Positions 36,632-45,827 of a stretch of 64,000 nucleotides of DNA are shown one piece after another. The notes beneath the pieces were generated by a model that did no database searches, was not told the DNA's origin, and saw only the letters and a list, made by a program, of their open reading frames with translations. Positions within the stretch are counted from its first letter, which is position 1. Every line of letters begins with the position of its first letter. Where the stretch lies: positions 186,001 to 250,000 of the forward strand of contig NZ_JAJSBI010000003.1 in NCBI RefSeq assembly GCF_021261325.1, written 5' to 3'. A program made the translations under genes and the position numbers. The stretch comes from Streptomyces guryensis (GTDB lineage: Bacteria > Actinomycetota > Actinomycetes > Streptomycetales > Streptomycetaceae).

Positions 36632-39037
36632 GTGAAAAAGCACCGCAGGAGAACCGCACTGCTCGGGGTGGGGGCCCTGACCGCCGGTCTGCTCCTCACC
36701 ACACCCCAGCCCGCCGAGGCCGCCAACCTCGTGAAGAACCCTGGCTTCGAGACGGACGGCACGGGAGGGATGCCGTACTGCTGGGAGAAGTCCGGCTGGG
36801 GCGACAACGACTTCACCTTCGAGACGACGAGCGACGCCCACAGCGGGTCCAAGGCGATGAAGGTGTCGCTGACCCGCCGCGTCGACGGCGACCGCAAGGC
36901 GCTGATCACCGAGTCGACGGACTGCGCGCCCGTGGTGAGCGCGGGCAAGCAGTACGACCTCTCGCTCTGGTACAAGACGACCACTCCGGACGCGAACATC
37001 ACCCTGTTCCGGCACGACGCCACGGCCGGCTGGCAGTACTGGACCGACCTCAAGACGCTTGAGATGCAGGGAAGTTGGACGCCGGCGACGGTCCGCACCC
37101 CCGAGGTCCCGGCGGGCACCGACCGCATCACCTGGGGTGTCTCCGTCTACGGCACCGGCTCGGCGACCACCGACGACTACACGATGGACCAGGTCCCCGA
37201 CGTCACCCCGCCCGCCACCTGCACCGGCACGGCGGACGAGTGCGCGAACGGCCGCTGGGACGTGCTGCCCACGCAGAACCCGGTCCGCTCCATGCACTCC
37301 GTCGTCCTCAACAACGGCAAGGTGCTGCTGATCGCGGGCTCCGGCAACAGCGAGGAGAACTTCAACGCGGGGACCTTCACCTCCGCCGTCTACAACCCCG
37401 CCGACGGCTCCTACAAGGTCATCCCGACCCCGAAGGACATGTTCTGCTCCGGCCACATCCAGCTCCAGGACGGCCGGGTGCTGGTGCTGAGCGGCAACAA
37501 GGCGTTCCCGGCGGCCGACGGTTCGCACGGCTACGAGGGCTACAAGGACTCGTACATCTTCGACCCGGCCACCGAGACCTACAGCAGGACCAACGACCTC
37601 AACGACGGCCACTGGTACCCGTCGGCGACCGAGCTCGGCAACGGTGACGTCGTCTCCTTCGGCGGGCTGCGCGAGGACTCGACCGGGTCGGTGACCGCCG
37701 AGTACTGGTCGCAGGCCCAGCAGAAGTGGCTGGCGCTGTGGCAGGTCAACCAGACCTGGTCGTACTGGGGCCTGTACCCGTCGATGATCCTCATGCAGGA
37801 CGGCCGCCTCTTCTACACCGGCAGCCATGTCTTCGGCAACAACATCCCGGGGACCGGCTCGGCGATCTACGACTACAACGCCAACACGATCACGCAGGTC
37901 CCCGGCCTGCAGAACAAGGACGAGCGCGACCAGTCCGCGAGCGTGCTGCTGCCCCCGGCGCAGGACCAGAAGGTCCTCACCCTCGGCGGCGGCAACATCG
38001 ACTCCAACCCGGAGGCGGGCCGCCTCACCGACGTCATCGACCTCAAGCAGGCCAACCCGTCGTACGTCGCCGGGCCCCCGATCCCGCAGGGCACGGTCGA
38101 CCTCGGCAGCGGCCCGGTCCCCGAGACCGGCAACCAGGGCAAGATGTACGTCTCCGCGGTCCTGCTGCCCGACGGCAAGGTCCTGGAGACCGGCGGCGGA
38201 CTGCACAACCGGGCCAACCCGGTGCACGAGGCCTCGCTCTACGACCCGGACACCAACACCTTCGACCCGGTGGCCGCCGACCCGGAGGCGCGCGGCTACC
38301 ACTCCTCCGCGTTCCTGCTGCCCGACGGCCGGGTGATGGCCACCGGCGACAACCCGGGCAACGGCACCTGGAACCACAACGTGTCGATCTACACGCCGCC
38401 CTATCTGCTCAAGGGCGAGCGCCCGACGATCACCTCGATGATCAACACGGAGTGGCACTACGGCGACACCCAGCGGATCACGGTCGATCACCCCGTCGTC
38501 AAGGCCGAGTTGATCCGCCCGGCCGCCGTCACCCACTCCTCCGACCCGAACCAGCGGTTCGTCGACCTGCCGCTGTCGGTGGACGGCGACAACGTCGACC
38601 TGAACGTGACGAGCAACCCGAACGTGGCCCCGCCCGGCTGGTACATGCTCTTCGCCGTCGACGCCAACGGCGTCCCCTCGGTGGCCAAGTGGGTGCACCT
38701 CCAGGGCCCGCAGGCCCTGAGCGCCGACACCGCCGACGCGCACGTCCACGCCTTCGCGGACTCCCTGTCGGGCAAGGTCACCGGGCCCGGCAAGAAGCGC
38801 ACCTCGGTGAAGGTCCCCGTCACCATCTCCGGCTGCGACCGGCACTACGGCTCGGTCAACGTGTGCGTGCCGACGGTCTTCCCGAAGGGCGTGAAGAAGA
38901 CGACGGCCTCACGGTGCGGCTGGCTGAGGACGAACCACTACGGCCGTCTGAAGGTCAACGGAAGGGACGACCCGCTGGGCCTCGACCCCAACAAGGACGG
39001 GCTGGCCTGCGGAAAGGCGGACGTCAGAAAGGGCTGA
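36632..39037 (+). CDS. Secreted galactose-oxidase-like copper-radical oxidase with CBM and Excalibur-like tail
   Basis: The 801-aa exported enzyme should oxidise primary alcohols of sugars to aldehydes with O2. It has a signal peptide (cut after AEA, residue 30), a carbohydrate-binding module (about 31-190), a Kelch propeller and a DUF1929 domain to about 695. A C-terminal module with four cysteines (735, 745, 762, 793) and DPNKDGLACG resembles Excalibur. All copper and radical residues of galactose oxidase can be matched: Cys272 (FCSGH) to Cys228, Tyr329 (HWYPSAT) to Tyr272, Tyr556-His557 (ARGYHSSAFLLPDGR) to Tyr495-His496, and His635 (AAVTHSSDPNQR) to His581. The start is GTG 36632 after AGGAGAG, 9 nt past the GT2-GtrA stop. 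The context suggests that the substrate is the glycan made by the upstream genes. Confidence 0.9.
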   Translation: MKKHRRRTALLGVGALTAGLLLTTPQPAEAANLVKNPGFETDGTGGMPYCWEKSGWGDNDFTFETTSDAHSGSKAMKVSLTRRVDGDRKALITESTDCAPVVSAGKQYDLSLWYKTTTPDANITLFRHDATAGWQYWTDLKTLEMQGSWTPATVRTPEVPAGTDRITWGVSVYGTGSATTDDYTMDQVPDVTPPATCTGTADECANGRWDVLPTQNPVRSMHSVVLNNGKVLLIAGSGNSEENFNAGTFTSAVYNPADGSYKVIPTPKDMFCSGHIQLQDGRVLVLSGNKAFPAADGSHGYEGYKDSYIFDPATETYSRTNDLNDGHWYPSATELGNGDVVSFGGLREDSTGSVTAEYWSQAQQKWLALWQVNQTWSYWGLYPSMILMQDGRLFYTGSHVFGNNIPGTGSAIYDYNANTITQVPGLQNKDERDQSASVLLPPAQDQKVLTLGGGNIDSNPEAGRLTDVIDLKQANPSYVAGPPIPQGTVDLGSGPVPETGNQGKMYVSAVLLPDGKVLETGGGLHNRANPVHEASLYDPDTNTFDPVAADPEARGYHSSAFLLPDGRVMATGDNPGNGTWNHNVSIYTPPYLLKGERPTITSMINTEWHYGDTQRITVDHPVVKAELIRPAAVTHSSDPNQRFVDLPLSVDGDNVDLNVTSNPNVAPPGWYMLFAVDANGVPSVAKWVHLQGPQALSADTADAHVHAFADSLSGKVTGPGKKRTSVKVPVTISGCDRHYGSVNVCVPTVFPKGVKKTTASRCGWLRTNHYGRLKVNGRDDPLGLDPNKDGLACGKADVRKG

Positions 39038-39048
39038 CTGTCCGGAGG

Positions 39049-39765
39049 CTAACTCGCGAACTCCTCCAGGGCGCGCGTCACGATGGCCACCAGCTGCTCG
39101 TGGTGCGCGCCCTTCCAGTACGCGCGCCCGCAGTCGCGGCACTGCGCGAAGACGTCGTACGACCGGTGCGTGCCGCCGTGCAGCTGGTCGGCCACCTCCT
39201 CTTTGGTGGCCTGCCTCAGCAGCCCGTTGCAGGCGGTGCACCGTGTCCAGGGCCGCAGCTCGGGCCGGAACCGGTCGAGGATGTCCCGGAGTTGGTCCTC
39301 GGGCCGGGTGCTGTAGACATACGCCCCGGCCCACAGCTCGCGGCGGCGCAGCAGGCCCCGGTCGCGGCTGAGCATGACCCGCTGCTCGGCGGCCGAGCGG
39401 GCCGCGAGGGCCGGGTCGCCGATGTCCGTCGACTCGTACGCCGTGTCCACCCCGAGCAACCGCAGCCGGCGGGCGAGGGTGCCGAGGTGGACGTCGAGGA
39501 GGAAGCGCAGGGGGGCGCCGGGGACCTGCTGGGGGCGCTCGACCGGACGTACCTCCACGGTGTCACCCGCCACGGCTACGTACGAGCGCGGCACCTCGCG
39601 GCCGTTGACCCAGAGGGTCCCGACCTCGGTGAGCGGGACGCCGGCGGACTCGACGACATGGCCGAGGGAGGAGGCGCCGTCGGTGACGAGCGTCCGGTGC
39701 GGCCCGCGCTGGACGAACACGGCCAGGTCGGGGGCGAACTCGACGTGGATCTCGGGACCGTTCAC
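39049..39765 (-). CDS. Mut7-C RNase-domain protein with N-terminal ubiquitin-like domain
   Basis: The 238-aa protein has a Mut7-C ubiquitin-like domain (about 1-80, FVQRGPHRTLVTDGASSLGHVVES to GDTVEVRPV). A Mut7-C/PIN-like domain follows (RFLLDVHLGTLARRLRLLGVDTAYES, VMLSRDRGLLRRR), then a zinc ribbon (CTACNGLL ... CRDCGRAYWKGAH). The conserved acidic residues of the PIN fold are present, so RNase activity is plausible. GTG 39765 starts it. It converges on the copper oxidase with only an 11-bp gap and no hairpin. Confidence 0.88.
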   Translation of the reverse strand: MNGPEIHVEFAPDLAVFVQRGPHRTLVTDGASSLGHVVESAGVPLTEVGTLWVNGREVPRSYVAVAGDTVEVRPVERPQQVPGAPLRFLLDVHLGTLARRLRLLGVDTAYESTDIGDPALAARSAAEQRVMLSRDRGLLRRRELWAGAYVYSTRPEDQLRDILDRFRPELRPWTRCTACNGLLRQATKEEVADQLHGGTHRSYDVFAQCRDCGRAYWKGAHHEQLVAIVTRALEEFAS

Positions 39766-39798
39766 CCGGTCAGGATGTCACGAGTGGGAGCGCGGGGC

Positions 39799-40443
39799 TC
39801 AGGGCTTTTCGGTGGGAAGGCCATGCTCCAGGACGTCCAGGGCGCGGTCCACGAGGTCGCTCAGCTCGCCCTTGAAGCCGTTCTCGGCCCAGTACATGGA
39901 GGTCTCCATGAGGCCACCGATGAAGGACATCGCGTAGACGCGGACCTCGATGCTGTCCGGGTCCAGGCCGTGGCGCTCGGCGATGGCCTCGCGCAGCAGG
40001 CGGCCGGTCTGCGACATGCTCTCGACCATGCGGGAGCGGACGGCGGGGACCTGGGCCGCGAGGTGGGCCCGCATGCGGGCCACCTCCGGGTCCTCCCGGT
40101 TGTTCGCGTCGATGGCCAGGTGCATGACGTGCCGCACCGAGTCGATCCACGACTCACCGGCCGGCCGTGCCCGCAACTCCTCGGCCATCAGCGGGTCGTA
40201 CTCGTCCGTGAGGACGATGTCCTCCTTGGCCGGGAAGTACCGGAAGACGGTCGACGGCGACACCTCGGCCCGGTCGGCGATCTGCTCGATCGTGGTGGCG
40301 TCGTAGCCCTGCTCCTTGATCAGCCCGTAGGTCGCGGCGCGGATCGCCTCACGGGTCTTGATCTTCTTGCGTTCCCGCAGACCGAGCTGGGGTCGGTCGG
40401 CGGGGGAGGAGTAGGGGGAGCGTGCGGCCGTCATGGGGTTCAT
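39799..40443 (-). CDS. TetR-family regulator of the adjacent MFS pump
   Basis: The 214-aa regulator has a TetR helix-turn-helix (TREAIRAATYGLIKEQGYDATTIEQIADRAEVSPSTVFRYF, about 28-70) and a ligand domain. Its start lies 2 bp after the MFS stop, with GAGGA overlapping the pump's end, so it is co-transcribed as the second gene. A perfect 15-bp palindrome sits just before the pump gene and is the likely target, giving feedback control that a pump substrate relieves. Confidence 0.9.
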   Translation of the reverse strand: MNPMTAARSPYSSPADRPQLGLRERKKIKTREAIRAATYGLIKEQGYDATTIEQIADRAEVSPSTVFRYFPAKEDIVLTDEYDPLMAEELRARPAGESWIDSVRHVMHLAIDANNREDPEVARMRAHLAAQVPAVRSRMVESMSQTGRLLREAIAERHGLDPDSIEVRVYAMSFIGGLMETSMYWAENGFKGELSDLVDRALDVLEHGLPTEKP

Positions 40444-40445
40444 TG

Positions 40446-41993
40446 TCAGGCATCCTCCGCGGTGGCGACCAAGCCGGGTTCGGTGCTGTCCGCCTGCCGC
40501 TCGGCGGTCCCCCGCGGCAGCAGGGCCGCCGCCAGCAGTGCGGAGACCAGGGCGGCGACACCGCACACCAGCAGGACGACGCTCATGCCGTGGACATACG
40601 CGCTGTTCGCGGAGGCTGCCAGGTGGGCGGAGTGCGCCTTCTCGGCGACGATGTGCGCCGCGACCACGGAGTCCCCGGCCGTGTCGGCGGCCTGTGCGGG
40701 CAGCCCCGTGACGTCGAGCCGGTCGCGGAAGATGCCGGAGAGCAGACTGCCCAGCAGGGCGATGCCGATCGCGGCGCCGACCTGGCGCAGCGTCATGAGC
40801 AGCCCGGAGCCACTGCCCGCGCGGTCGCGGGGCAGGGTGCCGAGGGCGCCGTCCATCGCGGGCACGACGGAGAAACCGAAGCCGAATCCGGTGATCGACA
40901 GCCACAGCGCCGTGAAGCCGTAGCCGGAGCCGACCGTCGTACGGCTGCCGAGCAGCGCGGCGAAGGCCAGCACCACCAGACCGGCGCTCACCGTCGCGCG
41001 CGGACCGAACCTGGCGACGACGGGCCCCGCGCCCCGCGCGGCGACCATCAGACCGCCCATCATCGGCAGGAGCCGCAGACCGGTGCCGAAGGCGTCGTGC
41101 CCGAGAACGGCCTGGAGGTACTGCGGGAGCACGAACAGCAGGCCCGACAGGACGAACATCACCAGGGTCGCGGCGAGTGTGTTGAACAGGAAGCCGCGGT
41201 GGGCGAGCAGGGTCATGTCGAGCATCGGCCGCTCGGCACGCCGCTCGCGCAGCACCAGCGCGGCGATCAGGACCACCGCCGCGGCGGACATGACCAGCAC
41301 CAGGGGGTCGCCCCAGCCGCGGTCGGGCGCCTCGATGATCGCGTAGATCAGGGCGCCGAGTCCGGTCGCAGTGAGCGCGGTGGACAGGGCGTCGACCCTG
41401 GGAGAGGCGGGGTCGCTGGTCTCGGGGAGCAGAAACACGCAGGCGGCGATGCCGATCGCGGCCATCGGGACGTTGACCAGGAAGACCGAGCCCCACCAGA
41501 AGTGGTTCAGCAGCCAGCCGCCGATGATCGGGCCGAGCGGCAGGCCCAGCGCGGAGGCGGCGGAGATGATGCCGACGGCCTTGGTGCGCTCGTCGGGGCC
41601 GAACAGCGAGGGCAGCACGGAGAGGGCCAGCGGGGTGATCAGCGCACCGCCGATGCCCATGAACGCCCGGGCCGCGATGACCCAGTTCACATCCCCGGCC
41701 AGTGCGCCGACCAGCGAGCCGACCAGGAAGACGCCGAGCCCGGCGATCAGCATCCGCCGCCGTCCGAAGCGGTCGCCGAGCAGGCCGGCGGGGAGCATCA
41801 GTGCCGCGAAGACGACGACGTACGCGTCCGCCATCCACTGCTGCTGGCCGGTGGTCGCGCCGAGCTCGCCGGCCATGGTCGGCAGCGCCACGTTGAGGAT
41901 CGTCATGTCGAAGCCGAGCGTGAGCATGCTCGCGACCAGGGCGCCGAGGGCCCACCAGCGGCGCGGGTCCAGGGTAGAAGTGGAAGTAACCAT
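40446..41993 (-). CDS. MFS drug transporter, DHA2 (EmrB/QacA) family
   Basis: The 515-aa protein has 14 predicted helices and DHA2 motifs: LGFDMTILNVALPTMAGELGA (motif D1-like), LGDRFGRRRMLIAG (motif A) and GLPLGPIIGGWLLNHFWWGSVFLVNVP (motif C). It should expel lipophilic or cationic compounds using the proton gradient. ATG 41993 overlaps the edge of the operator palindrome region, so TetR binding there would block transcription directly. It forms an operon with the TetR gene. Confidence 0.93.
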   Translation of the reverse strand: MVTSTSTLDPRRWWALGALVASMLTLGFDMTILNVALPTMAGELGATTGQQQWMADAYVVVFAALMLPAGLLGDRFGRRRMLIAGLGVFLVGSLVGALAGDVNWVIAARAFMGIGGALITPLALSVLPSLFGPDERTKAVGIISAASALGLPLGPIIGGWLLNHFWWGSVFLVNVPMAAIGIAACVFLLPETSDPASPRVDALSTALTATGLGALIYAIIEAPDRGWGDPLVLVMSAAAVVLIAALVLRERRAERPMLDMTLLAHRGFLFNTLAATLVMFVLSGLLFVLPQYLQAVLGHDAFGTGLRLLPMMGGLMVAARGAGPVVARFGPRATVSAGLVVLAFAALLGSRTTVGSGYGFTALWLSITGFGFGFSVVPAMDGALGTLPRDRAGSGSGLLMTLRQVGAAIGIALLGSLLSGIFRDRLDVTGLPAQAADTAGDSVVAAHIVAEKAHSAHLAASANSAYVHGMSVVLLVCGVAALVSALLAAALLPRGTAERQADSTEPGLVATAEDA

Positions 41994-41997
41994 AAAA

Positions 41998-42012
41998 TGA
42001 GAGTAACTCTCA
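41998..42012. promoter_or_regulatory. TetR operator of the MFS/TetR operon
   Basis: TGAGAGTAACTCTCA is a perfect 7-1-7 palindrome starting 5 bp upstream of the MFS start codon (minus strand) and flanked by AAAA and AAAT. It is the obvious binding site for the TetR protein of this operon. Confidence 0.75.
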
Positions 42013-42045
42013 AAATGTAGGTGGTGTCAATCGGATTGGACATGC

Positions 42046-42076
42046 AAAAAGGGCCACGGCTCTGAAGCCGTGGCCC
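42046..42076 (-). terminator. Intrinsic terminator of the hemolysin III gene
   Basis: Read on the minus strand, an 11-bp perfect stem (GGGCCACGGCT/AGCCGTGGCCC) with a 4-nt loop is followed by TTTTT, a textbook intrinsic terminator and rare in such GC-rich DNA. Confidence 0.85.
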
Positions 42077-42106
42077 TGGGGGCTGCTGGGTGTCGCGAGG
42101 TGCTGA

Positions 42107-42862
42107 CTACCCGTGCTGGTACGCCACCAGCGAGATACCGATGTAGTGGACGACGAACGCGGCCAGCGTCAACGAGTGGAAGACCTCGTGGAAGCCGAAC
42201 CAGCGCGGTGACGGGTTCGGCCGCTTGATGCCGTAGATCACGCCGCCCGCGCTGTAGAGGAGACCGCCCACGATCACCAGGACCAGCACCGCGATGCCGC
42301 CCGCGCGCATGAAGTCCGGCAGGAAGAAGACGGCCGCCCAGCCCATCGCGATGTAGCAGGGGGTGTAGAGCCAGCGTGGGGCGCCGACCCAGAAGACCCG
42401 GAAGACGATGCCCGCCGCCGCGGCACCCCAGATGCCCCACAGCAGCCACTGCCCCTTCGCGCCCGGCAGCAGCAGCATCGTCAGTGGTGTGTACGTGCCC
42501 GCGATGATCAGGAAGATGTTGGCGTGATCGAGCCTGCGCAGGATGCCGTCCATGCGGGGGCTCCAGTTGCCCCGGTGGTACAGCGCGCTCACACCGAACA
42601 GCAGGCAGGCCGTCAGAGCGAAGATCCCGCAGGCGATGCGCCCTCTGGTGGAGTCCGCGAGGGCCGTGAGCACCAGGCCCGAGATCAGTGCGGCGGGGAA
42701 CATGCCGAGGTGCAGCCAGCCGCGCAGCTTCGGTTTGATCGGCTCGGCGAGCTGCTGGGCGTGCTGCTTGATCTGGTGCGGGATGGAGGACGCATCGGAA
42801 CCGCGGCCGGCGGCCGGCGTGTCCATTGGCGCGTCGGGGACGGGCGCAGTCATGCCTCGCAT
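42107..42862 (-). CDS. Hemolysin III family (YqfA-like, PAQR-type) membrane protein
   Basis: The 251-aa protein has seven predicted helices after a 45-residue cytoplasmic start. PAQR/HlyIII motifs are SALYHRGNWSP with DHANIFLIIAGTYTP, and the C-terminal FGFHEVFHSLTLAAFVVHYIGI. The conserved His, Asp and His residues bind zinc in this superfamily, suggesting a hydrolase-like activity on membrane lipids. Despite the name it is not an established toxin here. ATG 42862 is used; ATG 42853 is an alternative. Confidence 0.9.
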   Translation of the reverse strand: MRGMTAPVPDAPMDTPAAGRGSDASSIPHQIKQHAQQLAEPIKPKLRGWLHLGMFPAALISGLVLTALADSTRGRIACGIFALTACLLFGVSALYHRGNWSPRMDGILRRLDHANIFLIIAGTYTPLTMLLLPGAKGQWLLWGIWGAAAAGIVFRVFWVGAPRWLYTPCYIAMGWAAVFFLPDFMRAGGIAVLVLVIVGGLLYSAGGVIYGIKRPNPSPRWFGFHEVFHSLTLAAFVVHYIGISLVAYQHG

Positions 42863-43195
42863 CGTACCTACGGACCCGTAAGTTGCGGATGAGCGCGGGC
42901 CGAGAACGGGCCAAGAGTGGCCATCATCTCACGGGAGTTGGTGTCCCGGCCGCCAGGCAAAAGAACCTTCAGGTGAACTCAACGTGCACGCAAAAACACG
43001 CTTGGAAACACTCTGCTGCGTGACGATCCCCACTCCGCTCACCTGTGAGGCCCTCTGGACAGATGGGCGCTCGCGACGGATGATCAAATGAGTGCGGTCG
43101 GCACCGGATGAGCGCTGATGATCCAGCCACGAAGCATCCGGGTCGCAGCCCCCACGGGGCCTCCAAAAACAAAAATCCCTCATTTAGGAGCAATC

Positions 43196-45019
43196 GTGGC
43201 GCGCGACATCGCGGCTCCCCCCGTCGTTCCCACCAAACATCAGGAACTGGTCTCGTGGGTGAACGAGATCGCAGCACTGACCCAGCCGGACAACGTGGTC
43301 TGGTGTGACGGATCCGAGGCCGAGTACGAGCGCCTGTGCGGGGAGCTCGTCGAGAAGGGCACCTTCCGGCAACTCGACCCGATCAAGCGCCCGCACTCCT
43401 ACTACGCGGCCTCCGACCCGACCGACGTCGCGCGCGTCGAGGACCGCACCTTCATCTGCTCCGAGAAGGAGGAGGACGCGGGCCCCACCAACCACTGGAA
43501 GGCCCCCGCGGAGATGCGGGAGATCTTCGCCGGTGAGAAGGGCGTCTTCCGCGGCTCGATGAAGGGCCGGACGATGTACGTCGTCCCGTTCTGCATGGGC
43601 CCGCTCGGCTCGGACCTCTCCGCGATCGGCGTCGAGATCACCGACTCCGCCTACGTCGCGGTCTCCATGCGCACGATGACGCGCATGGGCCGGCCGGTCC
43701 TCGACGAGCTCGGCTCCGACGGGTTCTTCGTCAAGGCCGTGCACACCCTCGGCGCCCCTCTCGCGGAGGGCGAGGCGGATGTGCCGTGGCCGTGCAACCC
43801 CACCAAGTACATCTCGCACTTCCCCGAGAGCCGCGAGATCTGGTCCTACGGCTCCGGCTACGGCGGCAACGCCCTGCTCGGCAAGAAGTGCTACGCCCTG
43901 CGCATCGCGTCGGTGATGGCGCGCGACGAGGGCTGGCTGGCCGAGCACATGCTGATCCTGAAGCTCACCCCGCCGACCGGTGAGTCCAAGTACGTCGCCG
44001 CAGCCTTCCCGAGCGCCTGCGGCAAGACGAACCTCGCCATGCTGGAGCCCACGGTCTCCGGCTGGACGGTCGAGACGATCGGCGACGACATCGCCTGGAT
44101 GCGCTTCGGCGCGGACGGCCGCCTGTACGCGATCAATCCCGAGGCCGGCTTCTTCGGCGTCGCGCCCGGCACCGGTGAGCACACCAACGCCAACGCGATG
44201 AAGACGCTGTGGGGCAACTCGGTCTTCACCAACGTGGCGCTGACCGACGACAACGACGTGTGGTGGGAGGGCATGACGGAGGAGACTCCGGCCCACCTGA
44301 CGGACTGGAAGGGCAACGACTGGACGCCGGCGTCCGAAACGCCCGCCGCCCACCCGAACGCCCGCTTCACCACCCCCGCCGCGCAGTGCCCGATCATCGC
44401 GCCGGAGTGGGAGGACCCGCGGGGTGTGCCGATCTCGGCGATCCTCTTCGGCGGCCGCCGCGCCAGCGCGGTGCCACTGGTGACGGAGTCCTTCGACTGG
44501 AACCACGGCGTCTTCCTCGGTGCCAACGTGGCCTCCGAGAAGACCGCCGCCGCCGAGGGCAAGGTCGGCGAGCTGCGCCGCGACCCCTTCGCCATGCTGC
44601 CGTTCTGCGGCTACAACATGGGCGACTACATGGGTCACTGGGTCGACGTCGCCAAGGACAAGGACCAGTCGAAGCTCCCGAAGATCTACTACGTCAACTG
44701 GTTCCGCAAGAACGACGAGGGCAAGTTCGTCTGGCCCGGCTTCGGCGAGAACAGCCGCGTCCTGAAGTGGATCGTCGACCGCCTCGACGGCCGGGCGGAG
44801 GGCGTCGAGACCCCCATCGGCATCCTGCCGACCAAGGAGGCCCTCGACACGCGCGGCCTCGACCTGTCCGACTCCGACCTGGACTTCCTGCTCACGGTCG
44901 ACAAGGAGGTCTGGCGCGAGGAGGCCGCCCTGGTCCCCGAGCACCTCAACACCTTCGGCGACCACACCCCGAAGGAACTCTGGGACGAGTACCGCGCGCT
45001 GGTGGAGCGCCTGGGCTGA
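43196..45019 (+). CDS. pckA: Phosphoenolpyruvate carboxykinase (GTP)
   Basis: The enzyme converts oxaloacetate and GTP to PEP, CO2 and GDP, the entry to gluconeogenesis and part of the anaplerotic node. The 607-aa protein carries the GTP-PEPCK blocks: [28 protein letters not shown], the kinase P-loop [12 protein letters not shown] (about 269-280) with its reactive cysteine, GDDIAWM, and [11 protein letters not shown] for guanine binding. GTG 43196 follows TAGGAG at a 6-nt gap. The longer frame from 43118 has no match. It is monocistronic. Confidence 0.97.
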   Translation: MARDIAAPPVVPTKHQELVSWVNEIAALTQPDNVVWCDGSEAEYERLCGELVEKGTFRQLDPIKRPHSYYAASDPTDVARVEDRTFICSEKEEDAGPTNHWKAPAEMREIFAGEKGVFRGSMKGRTMYVVPFCMGPLGSDLSAIGVEITDSAYVAVSMRTMTRMGRPVLDELGSDGFFVKAVHTLGAPLAEGEADVPWPCNPTKYISHFPESREIWSYGSGYGGNALLGKKCYALRIASVMARDEGWLAEHMLILKLTPPTGESKYVAAAFPSACGKTNLAMLEPTVSGWTVETIGDDIAWMRFGADGRLYAINPEAGFFGVAPGTGEHTNANAMKTLWGNSVFTNVALTDDNDVWWEGMTEETPAHLTDWKGNDWTPASETPAAHPNARFTTPAAQCPIIAPEWEDPRGVPISAILFGGRRASAVPLVTESFDWNHGVFLGANVASEKTAAAEGKVGELRRDPFAMLPFCGYNMGDYMGHWVDVAKDKDQSKLPKIYYVNWFRKNDEGKFVWPGFGENSRVLKWIVDRLDGRAEGVETPIGILPTKEALDTRGLDLSDSDLDFLLTVDKEVWREEAALVPEHLNTFGDHTPKELWDEYRALVERLG

Positions 45020-45363
45020 GCCCCACCCCGCAGACTCCGCGGTCGGCACGGATGCCCTGACCAGTGATCGTCACGGCCGGCCGCGGTGTGTTTCGGCGAG
45101 GCCGCGTACAACGACGTACGTGGCTCCTGGCCTGTCGTCGCCTGTCCGTCCGCCCCGACGGACAGGTGAAGACAGGCCTTCGTCGTCGGGTGTCTGTGAT
45201 CTGCCGGGTGCGCGCTCAGCCACACACGACCCGCAGCCGCTGGATATGGCGAACCCCGAGGCGATCAAGCGCCCCCGCCCAAGCCGGCGCAGTGCTGTGG
45301 CTCCCGGTCCGCGCGTCGCTGCGGGTGCACGCGGACCGGGGCCGTCAAGGGAGCCCGGAGGGC
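45020..45363. other. 344-bp spacer with one hairpin, no gene seen
   Basis: Between pckA and the convergent 138-aa gene I see no supported gene. A 10-bp perfect hairpin (45141-45166, CCTGTCCGTC / GACGGACAGG) is the probable terminator. Confidence 0.6.
45141..45166. terminator. Probable terminator after pckA
   Basis: A 10-bp perfect stem with a CGCCCC loop, about 120 bp after the pckA stop; it could also serve the convergent gene. Confidence 0.5.
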
Positions 45364-45780
45364 TCAGTGGGACGCGAGCTCGCGCGGCTCGAGCGCCGCC
45401 GCATGCACGTCCATCTGCTCGGCGGCGAGAATCGCAGCCGCCGTGTCCGCACGCGACGCCGCCACGAGCAGCGCCCGCCCGGCAAGCGCATGGGCCCGCC
45501 GGTGCAGGGTCATGGCGTCTTCGTCGGCCGGTGCCGCGGACATGCGAACCGGCGGGTGTCCGCCCCGCAGCCGCGTCACCTCCGCGGCGAGCCGTTCGGC
45601 CGTGGTGTCCAGATCCCCGGAGGGACTCGCGGCGCGCAGCTCGTCCGTGACGGCGAGCAGCGCGGCGAGGTGACCCGCGAGCTGGATGTCCAGCTCCTCC
45701 TCACGGGACCGGTGCGGAAAGTCGGAGGCGGGGCCGGCCATCGTGCTGTGGACCGACTTGGTGCGGATCGGTTCGTACAT
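45364..45780 (-). CDS. Conserved Streptomyces hypothetical helical protein
   Basis: The 138-aa protein looks all-helical and soluble, with Ala/Leu-rich amphipathic segments (LDIQLAGHLAALLAVTDELRAA, LHRRAHALAGRALLVAASRADTAAAILAAEQM). I recognise no domain. AGGAGG lies before ATG 45780, so it is translated. It converges on pckA and follows the aminotransferase gene in the same direction, about 50 bp after that gene's stop. Confidence 0.72.
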   Translation of the reverse strand: MYEPIRTKSVHSTMAGPASDFPHRSREEELDIQLAGHLAALLAVTDELRAASPSGDLDTTAERLAAEVTRLRGGHPPVRMSAAPADEDAMTLHRRAHALAGRALLVAASRADTAAAILAAEQMDVHAAALEPRELASH

Positions 45781-45827
45781 GGATGGCCTCCTGTGCTGTC
45801 AGGAAACCATCCTAGCTTAGATTTCGT

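Noticed and set aside
35225..38845. 1206-residue open frame on the minus strand over the GT-C, GtrA and copper-oxidase genes
   Set aside because: It is the antisense shadow of well-recognised genes; its composition (His, Arg, Gly, Val-rich) matches no family and arises because stops are rare in GC-rich DNA.
37726..40923. 1065-residue plus-strand frame crossing the copper-oxidase, Mut7-C, TetR and MFS genes
   Set aside because: It overlaps four recognisable genes in the wrong frame or strand and has no match to any domain.
42107..42862. Calling the hemolysin III gene a toxin
   Set aside because: PAQR/HlyIII proteins are widespread membrane proteins; nothing in the sequence or context supports haemolysis.
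43184..45049. 621-residue minus-strand frame opposite pckA
   Set aside because: Shadow of the highly conserved pckA frame.
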